Shown: piece after piece, positions 1 to 5,958 of the stretch
How positions within the stretch are numbered: position 1 is the stretch's first letter
Layout: each line of letters starts with the position of its first letter
Source of the DNA: Desulfobacterales bacterium
Lineage (GTDB): Bacteria > Desulfobacterota > Dissulfuribacteria > Dissulfuribacterales > JAMONC01
Reading direction: 5' to 3'
Assembly (NCBI GenBank): GCA_027066725.1
Contig: JAMONC010000317.1
Location: 1-6,710, forward strand
Length of the DNA: 6,710 nt
Position numbers and translations under genes: made by a program
The notes under the pieces: generated by a model
What the model was told of the DNA's origin: nothing
Database searches by the model: none
Seen by the model: the letters and a program-made list of their open reading frames with translations, nothing else

Positions 1-132
1 ATAGGGGTTCCTGAGTTTAGAGATCTTACAGGAGGGATATCAAGAAAGTATTTGATTCCGCTTCTTGAATACCTTGATTCTCAGAAGATAACTATCCGGG
101 TTGGAGATAAAAGAAGGCTTCGTAGTAATTGA
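1..132 (+). CDS. selB: SelB, selenocysteine-specific elongation factor (C-terminal fragment)
   Basis: Frame 1 is open from the window edge and gives 43 residues ending at TGA (130-132), so the 5' part lies outside the window. The fragment contains EFRDLTGGISRKYLIPLLEY followed by a basic RVGDKRRLR end. This matches the last winged-helix domain of bacterial SelB, where the recognition helix (around SRKYLIPLLEYLD) is followed by an R-x-G-[DN]-x-R-x-L-R hairpin. In characterised SelB proteins this domain binds the SECIS hairpin of selenoprotein mRNA, while the absent N-terminal part is an EF-Tu-like GTPase that carries selenocysteyl-tRNA. The next gene starts 18 bases downstream with its own ribosome binding site, so the two are probably cotranscribed. 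The assignment rests on a short but characteristic end. Another winged-helix protein is possible but much less likely. Confidence 0.85.
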   Translation: MGVPEFRDLTGGISRKYLIPLLEYLDSQKITIRVGDKRRLRSN

Positions 133-150
133 TTAAGGAAGTGTTATTAA

Positions 151-1767
151 ATGTATCCTATAGGAATTACTAGATTCGCCTTAAGCCTTCAAAAGGCATT
201 AGATAATAGAATAGAAGATGGGAAATGGCCAGGAGCTATCCCTCCAACTAAGTATTTTGTAACTACTTTTGAGTTGGTTCCTGGAAGGCTTGCAAAGGGT
301 AGAGTTTATAACAGGATATTAAATTTTGCGCATGATGCTGCTAAGGACAGACGGCTTCATGCCCTTAGTATTACAGAAAATGCTGGTGGAAATCCTGCAC
401 TTTCTCCTGGAGTATTGGGTAGAGAAGTTTTGGCAATGGGTATGGAGCCTATCATTCACTTTTCATGTAAAGATAAAAATAGAAATCAAATAGAGAGTCA
501 TTTGTGTGAACTAGATAGATATAGTCTCAGAAACCTTCTAGTTATGTCTGGAGATTATCCAAGGTATGGCTTTAAGGGCCAGGCAAAACCTGTTTTTGAT
601 ATAGATTCTGTACAATTGTTACTATTTATAAGTGCAATTAAAAAGGGAATCATGTTAGATGAGAGATCTCCTGGTGGAGGACAAAGACTTAGGCCCATGA
701 ATTTCTTTGCAGGCTGTGTATTTTCTCCTTTTAAAAGATTAGAGGCTGAGCTTATTCCTCAATATCTAAAACTTGAGAGAAAGATCCGGGCTGGAGCACT
801 TTTTGCGATAACTCAGATGGGATTTGATATAAGAAAATATGATGAAGCTAGGCGTTTTTTAAAAGTAAAGGGATATAGACTTCCTCTTTTAGGAACAGTG
901 ATGGTACCCAATGCTCCTCTTGCTAGGGTTCTTAATGCTGGACAGGTTCCTGGTTGTATTTTGCCAGAGTCATTGATGAGAAAGATTGAAATAGAATCTA
1001 AGTATCAAGATAAAGGTAAGAAGGCAAGGTTAGAAAGAGCAGCAAAACAGGTTGCACTTCTTATGGCAATAGGCTACGAGGGGGTTCATTTATCTGGCCC
1101 AGCTTTAACTTATAGTGATGTTGTTTGGATACTTGATGAAGCGAAAAGACTTATGCCTAAATGGCGCGAGCTTATCCAAGAGTTTTTATATCCAGATTAT
1201 TGGGATTTTTGGTACTTTCTTGAAGACAAAGATACCGGGTTAAATAAAGATGTCCCTTCACCACTTGGCCCTGCAGGTCTTGGTTTAATTTCTAGGGTTG
1301 ATCTTTTTATAAATAGGTTTATACATTATTTATTATTCGAGCCACGATCACCTTTTTTTAAGGTGATGGTTAAGCTCTGTAAATCAATACAGGATTCCTC
1401 TTTTGAGGAGGCATTTACTTGGTTTGAGCATCAGATTAAAGGTGCTCTTTATGGATGTCAAAGATGTGGAGATTGTGCCCTTGATGAACTTGCTTTTTTA
1501 TGCCCACAGTTTAGATGTGCTAAGTTTATGTTAAATGGCCCTTGTGGTGGAAGTATTGATGGATGGTGTGAAGTTTGGCCACAAAGGCGAAAGTGTTTTT
1601 ATGTTAGTGTTTATGAAAGACTTAAGGTTATGAATAAAGTAGATTTTTTATCATCAGATCCTATTCCGCCAAGAGACTGGTCTTTGTATAGAAAGGCCTC
1701 TTGGTTAACATTTTTTTTAGGTCAAGATCATCATAGTAAAAGGTGGGATTTTGACCGAATAGATTAA
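151..1767 (+). CDS. Methylenetetrahydrofolate reductase, MetF domain fused to a MetV-type cysteine-rich C-terminal domain
   Basis: This 538-residue cytoplasmic protein is predicted to interconvert 5,10-methylene- and 5-methyl-tetrahydrofolate. Residues about 35-325 form a MetF-type TIM barrel. Counterparts of the E. coli MetF active-site residues are visible: E41 in TTFELVPG (Glu28), T75 in ITENAGGNP (Thr59), D135 in MSGDYP (Asp120) and Q222 in ITQMGFD (Gln183). Residues about 400-500 resemble the MTHFR_C/MetV domain, with C436, C439 and C442 (CxxCxxC), C451, C456, C465 in NGPCGG, C473 and C482, probably ligands for an Fe-S cluster or zinc. A conserved-looking tail (PPRDWSLY, FFLGQDHH) follows. 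In acetogens MetV and MetF are usually separate subunits; here they are one chain. No NADH-binding domain is seen, so the electron donor is unknown. A ribosome binding site AAGGAAG (135-141) supports this ATG. The stop TAA is followed by an in-frame TAG. Fold and catalytic residues are clear; the physiological direction is inference. Confidence 0.85.
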   Translation: MYPIGITRFALSLQKALDNRIEDGKWPGAIPPTKYFVTTFELVPGRLAKGRVYNRILNFAHDAAKDRRLHALSITENAGGNPALSPGVLGREVLAMGMEPIIHFSCKDKNRNQIESHLCELDRYSLRNLLVMSGDYPRYGFKGQAKPVFDIDSVQLLLFISAIKKGIMLDERSPGGGQRLRPMNFFAGCVFSPFKRLEAELIPQYLKLERKIRAGALFAITQMGFDIRKYDEARRFLKVKGYRLPLLGTVMVPNAPLARVLNAGQVPGCILPESLMRKIEIESKYQDKGKKARLERAAKQVALLMAIGYEGVHLSGPALTYSDVVWILDEAKRLMPKWRELIQEFLYPDYWDFWYFLEDKDTGLNKDVPSPLGPAGLGLISRVDLFINRFIHYLLFEPRSPFFKVMVKLCKSIQDSSFEEAFTWFEHQIKGALYGCQRCGDCALDELAFLCPQFRCAKFMLNGPCGGSIDGWCEVWPQRRKCFYVSVYERLKVMNKVDFLSSDPIPPRDWSLYRKASWLTFFLGQDHHSKRWDFDRID

Positions 1768-1802
1768 TAGATATTATTTGTAAAAAATCTATAAAAAATA
1801 TA

Positions 1803-1831
1803 TTGACAATAAACACAGTTAGGTGAATTTT
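1803..1831 (+). promoter_or_regulatory. Weak candidate sigma70 promoter before the aminotransferase gene
   Basis: A consensus -35 hexamer TTGACA lies at 1803-1808 in the 115-base AT-rich gap between the MTHFR gene and the aminotransferase gene. With a 17-base spacer, the -10 position holds AATTTT (1826-1831), which is a poor match, so this is only a candidate. No GC-rich terminator separates the two genes, so read-through from selB-metVF is also possible. Downstream is a perfect 11-base palindrome, GCTTAATAAGC (1854-1864), directly before a tandem AGGGC AGGGC (1866-1875). That tandem is the only purine-rich patch near the ATG at 1883, so the ribosome binding site is weak. Confidence 0.2.
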
Positions 1832-1882
1832 GGAAATTTAATTAGTAGTTAAAGCTTAATAAGCAAGGGCAGGGCATAAAAA

Positions 1883-3082
1883 ATGGGCACTGTTAGAAAA
1901 ATTGTTCCTTCAAAACGTACAGCAAGGATTGCTTATGCTATTAGAGACATAGTATGTGTAGCTCAGAAGCGTAAGCAAGAAGGTGGGGATCTTATATACT
2001 TAAATATTGGAGATCCTATTTTATATGATTTTAGAACGCCTCTTCATATGATTGAGGCCACCTATAAGGCAATGCTTGAACATTATACAGGTTATTCTGA
2101 TTCTGAAGGTGTGCCAGAATCAATAGAGGCTATTAAAAATGAAGCAAGAAAAAAAGGAATAGAACCTTATGAAGTTTTAATAACCACTGGAGCAAGTGAG
2201 GCGATTGATTTTGCTCTGTCTGCTCTTGTAAATAGTGGTGAAAATGTCTTAGTACCATCTCCAGGTTATCCTTTATATAATGCACTTCTTGCAAGACTAA
2301 TAGGGGAGGCTAGGCCATATATTCTAGATGAGGAAAATGGCTGGCAGCCTGATATAGATCATATGGCCAGTCAAATTGATGAAAAGACTCGTGCAATAGT
2401 GCTTATAAATCCTAATAATCCAACAGGGGCTGTATATAGTGAAGAAACACTAAGACAGGTGGTAGAGCTTGCCAAAGAGCATAATTTAGTAATATTTAGT
2501 GATGAGATATATGACAAATTAATTTTAAATGGAGCACCTCATATAAGTCCAGCCTCGTTAGATAAGGAAGTTCCTGTTGTTACATTTAATGGACTATCTA
2601 AATGTTATTTAGCACCAGGATTTAGAGTTGGTTGGGCAATTATTAGTGGAGACCCTGAAGTAGTGGCAGATTATACTGAGGCAATGAAAAAGCTTGCTCG
2701 TGCAAGGCTTTGTGCCTCTCATCCTAAGCAGTTTGCTATACCAAAGGCATTAAATGGAAATCAAGAACATATTAAAGATACAATAGAAAAGCTTAGAAAA
2801 AGACGTGATCTTACAGTTGAAAGATTAAATGCTATTCCGCGTATAAGTTGCCAGAAACCAGACGGTGCATTTTATGCGTTTCCAAGACTTGATATAGAAG
2901 AATCTGATAAGGATTTTGTCATAAAACTAATAAAAGAAACTGGAGTTGTAGCTGTACATGGTGGAGGTTTTGGGGAGTTTCCTAAGACACCCCATATGAG
3001 GATAGTCTTTTTACCGCCAGAGGATATACTAAATGAAGCCTATGATAGATTAGAGAAATTTATGCGTCGCCACTATAGCTGA
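1883..3082 (+). CDS. PLP-dependent class I aminotransferase, AlaA-like (alanine/glutamate-pyruvate type)
   Basis: A complete 399-residue fold-type I aminotransferase of usual family length. Visible landmarks are the substrate loop LNIGDP (40-45), the phosphate-contacting TTGASEA (101-107), NPNNPTG (176-182), SDEIYD (206-211) with the PLP-ring aspartate D207 and Y210, the Schiff-base lysine K240 in NGLSKCYLAPGFRVGW, R248 of the phosphate site, and R373 in MRIVF for the substrate carboxylate. The stretch ARARLCASHPKQFAIPKAL (273-290) is close in style to E. coli AlaA (MRLCANVPAQHAI), which points to alanine/2-oxoglutarate transamination rather than aspartate aminotransferase. No signal peptide is seen, so it is cytosolic. 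The ATG at 1883 has only a weak upstream purine patch (AGGGC, 1871-1875), but the first conserved block fits this start. Its last 33 bases overlap the converging lipoprotein gene. Substrate preference within the family is inference. Confidence 0.88.
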   Translation: MGTVRKIVPSKRTARIAYAIRDIVCVAQKRKQEGGDLIYLNIGDPILYDFRTPLHMIEATYKAMLEHYTGYSDSEGVPESIEAIKNEARKKGIEPYEVLITTGASEAIDFALSALVNSGENVLVPSPGYPLYNALLARLIGEARPYILDEENGWQPDIDHMASQIDEKTRAIVLINPNNPTGAVYSEETLRQVVELAKEHNLVIFSDEIYDKLILNGAPHISPASLDKEVPVVTFNGLSKCYLAPGFRVGWAIISGDPEVVADYTEAMKKLARARLCASHPKQFAIPKALNGNQEHIKDTIEKLRKRRDLTVERLNAIPRISCQKPDGAFYAFPRLDIEESDKDFVIKLIKETGVVAVHGGGFGEFPKTPHMRIVFLPPEDILNEAYDRLEKFMRRHYS

Positions 3083-3748
3083 TACTTTTGATAAGTCTTT
3101 AGATATTTCTAATAAAAAGCGGGTTATTAAGCCCGCTTTTTTATTTTTTTGAGATATAATAATATCTTGCCAATCTTTACATGTAATGCTGAGCATTTTT
3201 TTTATAGCTTTTGGAATCTCTTGAGAATTATTATTTATAATCCATGCAGTATAGTCATTGAACCAAAATAGTTTTTCTTCAATATACCAACAAGTACTTT
3301 GTGTCTGGGTATTTATAATTCTAAATGTAATTTTCATTTCTCCAGGTTCATCAGGATTTGCTCCTGGGGGAAGAAGAATTGGACAATCTAACCATATCAT
3401 ATAATGATATCCAAGGTCTTTAGCTTTTTCCATAGCAGTAAATACATTATTAAGGGGGGTAGATGTAACATCTATTTTAGAAAAAAGATGCCATTTTTCT
3501 ATGCATCTTTTTATATATGTTGACATATTAAATCCTAATTCTCCAGAATTAGGGCCAAGTCTTACAGGATATATCAATACCTTTTGATTGATTAATATTG
3601 ATGGTTCTGAACTTATATATATAGCAGGACCTTCTTTTTTTATTCTTCTTTGTCTTTTAAGATGTGGTGAAAAAAGAAATGTACAAGATACCAAAGAAAT
3701 TAGGATAGGAACAATTATTATTAAAGTCATATTTTTAAGTTGTTTCAT
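3050..3748 (-). CDS. Predicted lipoprotein of unknown function, fourth of a lipoprotein cluster
   Basis: 232 residues with a lipoprotein signal peptide: KQLK, a hydrophobic stretch from M7 to V20, and lipobox LVSC with the lipid-anchored C22. The +2 residue is Thr, so by the E. coli rule it goes to the outer membrane. A basic patch (KRQRRIKK, 31-38) follows. Residues about 55-195 alternate strands and helices in a CsgG/LpoB-like pattern: VLIYPV (57-62), a helix 75-88, AMEKAKDLGYHYMIWL (105-120), then MKITFRIINTQTQSTCWYIEEK (138-159). This half aligns by eye with the preceding lipoprotein (AIKEAKLWHLNCVIIP, LDFKVISVKTGLVLW), so the two look paralogous. Ribosome binding site AGAGGT (3756-3761) lies 7 bases before the ATG. 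Residues after about 200 are encoded by the aminotransferase terminator and 3' end, and are doubtful as real protein: a +1 shift gives TAA TAA at 3124-3129. Function unknown. Confidence 0.75.
   Translation of the reverse strand: MKQLKNMTLIIIVPILISLVSCTFLFSPHLKRQRRIKKEGPAIYISSEPSILINQKVLIYPVRLGPNSGELGFNMSTYIKRCIEKWHLFSKIDVTSTPLNNVFTAMEKAKDLGYHYMIWLDCPILLPPGANPDEPGEMKITFRIINTQTQSTCWYIEEKLFWFNDYTAWIINNNSQEIPKAIKKMLSITCKDWQDIIISQKNKKAGLITRFLLEISKDLSKVSAIVATHKFL
3114..3150 (+). terminator. Rho-independent terminator of the aminotransferase gene, possibly bidirectional
   Basis: About 32 bases after the aminotransferase stop, AAAAAGCGGG (3114-3123) faces CCCGCTTTTTT (3132-3142) across an 8-base loop (3124-3131), followed by a second T7 run (3144-3150). 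The core is AGCGGG/CCCGCT, extended by A-T pairs. On the minus strand the same hairpin is followed by TTTTT (3118-3114 read in reverse), so it could also stop transcription from the right. It lies inside the open frame of the last minus-strand lipoprotein gene. The structure is visible in the sequence; its use in both directions is inference. Confidence 0.85.
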
Positions 3749-3773
3749 AGCTCTTACCTCTTTTGAGGCAGAT

Positions 3774-3801
3774 ACTATAAAAAAGCCATATTCTTGTAAA
3801 T
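3774..3801 (-). promoter_or_regulatory. Candidate sigma70 promoter for the last lipoprotein gene
   Basis: Reading the minus strand, TTTACA (3801-3796, 5 of 6 matches to TTGACA) is separated by 16 bases from TATAGT (3779-3774, 5 of 6 matches to TATAAT). Initiation would fall near 3767, giving a leader of about 19 bases that contains the AGAGGT ribosome binding site of the gene starting at 3748. The 112-base gap here, contrasted with the tight spacing of the two genes before it, fits a separate or additional start of transcription. In such AT-rich DNA chance matches are common. Confidence 0.45.
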
Positions 3802-3860
3802 ATAATTTTAAATTTTAGGAAAAATCTATGACCAATTGAAAGAAGTTTTAATAACTATTG

Positions 3861-4466
3861 TCAATTGTTTTTTATGACCATTGCAATATCTCTTGTAAGT
3901 ATAGAAAGGGCTTGAGTTATATTGGTTGCTGGTTTAAAAACTTGATGCCAAAAAATAAAGTCTTGATAAGGTTGAGGGGTTAGAGTGGCTTGGGCATATA
4001 TAGACCATAGTACTAATCCTGTCTTTACTGATATAACCTTAAAGTCTAATGCTAAAGTCCCACTTGATGTATCTGTTGGAGAAAGTATTTCTGTTATGGT
4101 TGGAATTATTACACAATTTAGATGCCAGAGCTTAGCCTCTTTTATAGCTTCATCAACAGTTTGATCAGGTGGTTGTAATTCTACTACATAAAATGCTCTA
4201 GTTTGAAGAAGACATTGTTGTATTATTTCTCCATATGCCATTTGCCATCTTTTAGCTTCTTCTACAGTCAAATTTTTAGGAGGTAGTTTAGGAGGAAGCA
4301 TTAGTGCACATAATTTATCATAATTATTAGAAACAGGTCTTATAAAGACCTGCATACTTATATGAGGAAGAGTTTTATATGTATTAAATGTAGGACTACA
4401 TCCTAAAAATAAAGTTAAAAAAGTAAAGTTTAAGATTAAAAATTTAATTAACTGGCAAAGTTTCAT
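3861..4466 (-). CDS. Predicted lipoprotein of unknown function, CsgG/LpoB-like fold suspected
   Basis: 201 residues from the ATG at 4466. An in-frame GTG at 4478 would add four residues (MCLV), but MKLCQLIKF makes a normal signal-peptide start. Neither start has a visible ribosome binding site, and both lie inside the end of the preceding gene (overlap 23 or 35 bases), so translational coupling is likely. The signal peptide ends in lipobox LFLGC, lipid-anchored C23, with Pro at +2. The mature part shows strand MQVFIRPV (38-45), a long helix (about 68-88), strand FYVVEL (92-97), helix-strand DEAIKEAKLWHLNCVIIP (105-122), then strands LALDFKVIS and GLVLWSIYAQA and a C-terminal helix. That order resembles the anticodon-binding-like fold of CsgG/LpoB lipoproteins and aligns by eye with the next gene's product. 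No enzyme motif is seen and the function is unknown. A 7-base inverted repeat (TCAATTG/CAATTGA, 3861-3867 and 3834-3840) sits at its stop but is too weak to call a terminator. Confidence 0.78.
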   Translation of the reverse strand: MKLCQLIKFLILNFTFLTLFLGCSPTFNTYKTLPHISMQVFIRPVSNNYDKLCALMLPPKLPPKNLTVEEAKRWQMAYGEIIQQCLLQTRAFYVVELQPPDQTVDEAIKEAKLWHLNCVIIPTITEILSPTDTSSGTLALDFKVISVKTGLVLWSIYAQATLTPQPYQDFIFWHQVFKPATNITQALSILTRDIAMVIKNN

Positions 4467-5052
4467 AACCAGACACACTTATTGAGGAGTTGTTTTTTAA
4501 TAGTTTTTCTACTGCTGGAGTTTTATCTATAGCAAGCATTGCTGCAGATATTATTTTATGGGTTTTAGCCCCTATTAGTCTTAAATTTACTGTTACTGTA
4601 TTAGCTCCTACTAAATAGGTTCCAACTAATATAGCTTTTGCTTTTACTGTAGAGGTAATTAGTTTAGCATTTCTACTTAAGTATAACGTTCCTTTTTTAG
4701 GTGATACCAAAAGACATTTGGCTGCCATAAGTTCTATTACTTTGGCTCTTTTTTTAAATAACGCTGTTCTAAGTGCTTCAGTAAGTTCTCTACTAAATGG
4801 GCATGTATGCCTTAAGTCATTTATATCTACAACTGTTGTAATAATACAGGGATAGTCTGAAAGTTTTTTAGGTAATAAATTATGAGATAATCGCTCAACT
4901 AATATATCAGCCCAATCTATAAAATCAACGCTAGTGGTTGTTTTATTGGATAATTGAGGTGCTCTAATCCACGAGGAATAGGTATTACATGCACTAGTCA
5001 ATAAGGATAAAAGTAATAACATAAAAGAGATTATTACTTTTATCTGTTTCAT
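4444..5052 (-). CDS. FlgO-domain lipoprotein, second copy
   Basis: 202 residues. The signal peptide MKQIKVIISFMLLLLSLLTSAC ends at a slightly atypical lipobox (T-S-A before C22, with Leu at -4 and -5) and has Thr at +2, so outer-membrane anchoring is predicted. Residues about 46-178 form a FlgO-type domain: helix DILVERLSHNLL, strand IITTVVDINDL (70-80), TCPFSRELTEAL (83-94), the helix and strand AKVIELM, the LYLSRN motif (123-128), AILVGTY (140-146) and VTVNLRLIG (153-161). The same blocks occur in the same order in the upstream gene, showing tandem paralogues. In Vibrio, FlgO is an outer-membrane lipoprotein needed for flagellar function, but no flagellar gene is in sight and the charged, longer spacers of this copy show divergence. 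A purine-rich stretch with GGAGA (5066-5062) precedes the ATG. The gene follows its paralogue by 27 bases. Domain call is good; role unknown. Confidence 0.8.
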   Translation of the reverse strand: MKQIKVIISFMLLLLSLLTSACNTYSSWIRAPQLSNKTTTSVDFIDWADILVERLSHNLLPKKLSDYPCIITTVVDINDLRHTCPFSRELTEALRTALFKKRAKVIELMAAKCLLVSPKKGTLYLSRNAKLITSTVKAKAILVGTYLVGANTVTVNLRLIGAKTHKIISAAMLAIDKTPAVEKLLKNNSSISVSGYETLPVN

Positions 5053-5079
5053 ATTTCTCTTTCTCCACTATATCAATAT

Positions 5080-5874
5080 TTAAGATTGTTTATTAATAGG
5101 ATTTAGTTTGATCGTAATTACATTAGAGTTTTTATCTGTTTTTTTTATAACAGAGTCTAACGATTTTACAGGTATACTTGTTATGGGTTCTATATCAGAG
5201 GTTGTTGTTGGAGTAAGAAGACTTGCTATGTATTGATTTACATTTATTATTGTAGATGCAGAAGATACGATTTCGTCTCCTTTCTTTGATACTAAGCGAG
5301 CATTTATTATTAAAAAGCCTCCCTTCTCAAAATATGTTCCAACAAGTATATATCTTACTTGCCATTTTTTAGCTAATTGATTTACATCTCTTGAAAGTGC
5401 AAATTCTCCAAATCGCTGTTTTACAAATATGGCATTACTTCTTCTCATTTCAATAATATTTAATCCTAATCTTTGAAGATCCCCAATAAGTTCTTCTGTT
5501 AAAAGTCTTCCAAGGGGGCAGGTCTTATAAAAGTTATTTAGATCTACAAATGTGGTTACAATTATTGGGCCCTTAGCACAATCTTTAGGTAATTGTTTAT
5601 ATAACATTTTAGCTAATTTTTCTATTTGATTACTAAAAGATAGGGCAGGAGATTTTACTATGAGCTTAGGACTCTTTTTTTTGCGTACTAGCACGATTTT
5701 TTTACTTTTTACTCTAAATGTTTTTGGGGGTTGTATGTGGACGGTTTTTTTAACAGTTTTTGTCAAGGGTGTAGTTTTACTCTGATATTTATTAACAGGG
5801 GGCTTAATACAACAAGCATATAGAAACAGTATCGAAATTAAAATTATTATACCTAATTGAATCTTTCCAAACAT
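5080..5874 (-). CDS. FlgO-domain lipoprotein, first copy with a basic linker
   Basis: 264 residues. The signal peptide ends in lipobox LYAC (C21), followed by a second Cys and Ile. Residues about 28-78 are a low-complexity linker very rich in Lys, Thr and Pro with valine (for example VRKKKSPKLIVKSP), likely extended in the periplasm. Residues about 82-210 match the FlgO domain: helix QIEKLAKMLYKQL, strand PIIVTTFVDLNN (103-114), CPLGRLLTEEL (119-129), GLNIIEMR, the diagnostic FALSRD (158-163), VRYILVGTY (173-181) and IINARLV (189-195). Vibrio FlgO has closely similar FALSRD and Y-x-L-x-GTY blocks. The last 50 residues are Thr/Ser/Lys-rich. A strong ribosome binding site GGAGGG (5886-5881) lies 6 bases before the ATG. 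It heads the lipoprotein set, 84 bases after trmFO; no convincing promoter or terminator is seen in that gap, so cotranscription with trmFO is possible. Confidence 0.85.
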   Translation of the reverse strand: MFGKIQLGIIILISILFLYACCIKPPVNKYQSKTTPLTKTVKKTVHIQPPKTFRVKSKKIVLVRKKKSPKLIVKSPALSFSNQIEKLAKMLYKQLPKDCAKGPIIVTTFVDLNNFYKTCPLGRLLTEELIGDLQRLGLNIIEMRRSNAIFVKQRFGEFALSRDVNQLAKKWQVRYILVGTYFEKGGFLIINARLVSKKGDEIVSSASTIINVNQYIASLLTPTTTSDIEPITSIPVKSLDSVIKKTDKNSNVITIKLNPINKQS

Positions 5875-5958
5875 AAAAAGCCCTCCAAAAGCAATCTCTA
5901 CCTATATGTATCGACAGTTTTAAAATCTACTTAATAACTTTTAGGTTAAGGAGAAGGA

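Noticed and set aside
130..132. selB stop TGA as a selenocysteine codon
   Set aside because: The protein ends where SelB normally ends, only a few codons follow before TAA in that frame, and no SECIS-like hairpin is seen after it.
1767..1792. ATAGAT/ATCTAT inverted repeat just after the MTHFR gene as a terminator
   Set aside because: The stem is only 6 AT-rich pairs around a loop of more than 10 bases, and no T-tract follows, so it is not a credible rho-independent terminator.
3588..3818. Plus-strand open frame of 76 codons
   Set aside because: It lies almost wholly antisense to the start of the fourth lipoprotein gene and its promoter, has no good ribosome binding site, and shows no recognisable domain; it looks like a shadow of AT-rich coding sequence.
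5875..5958. Promoter in the gap between trmFO and the first FlgO-like gene
   Set aside because: A TATAGG with a TAGATT 17 bases upstream on the minus strand is the best pair found; both hexamers are poor, so it is not listed as a feature.
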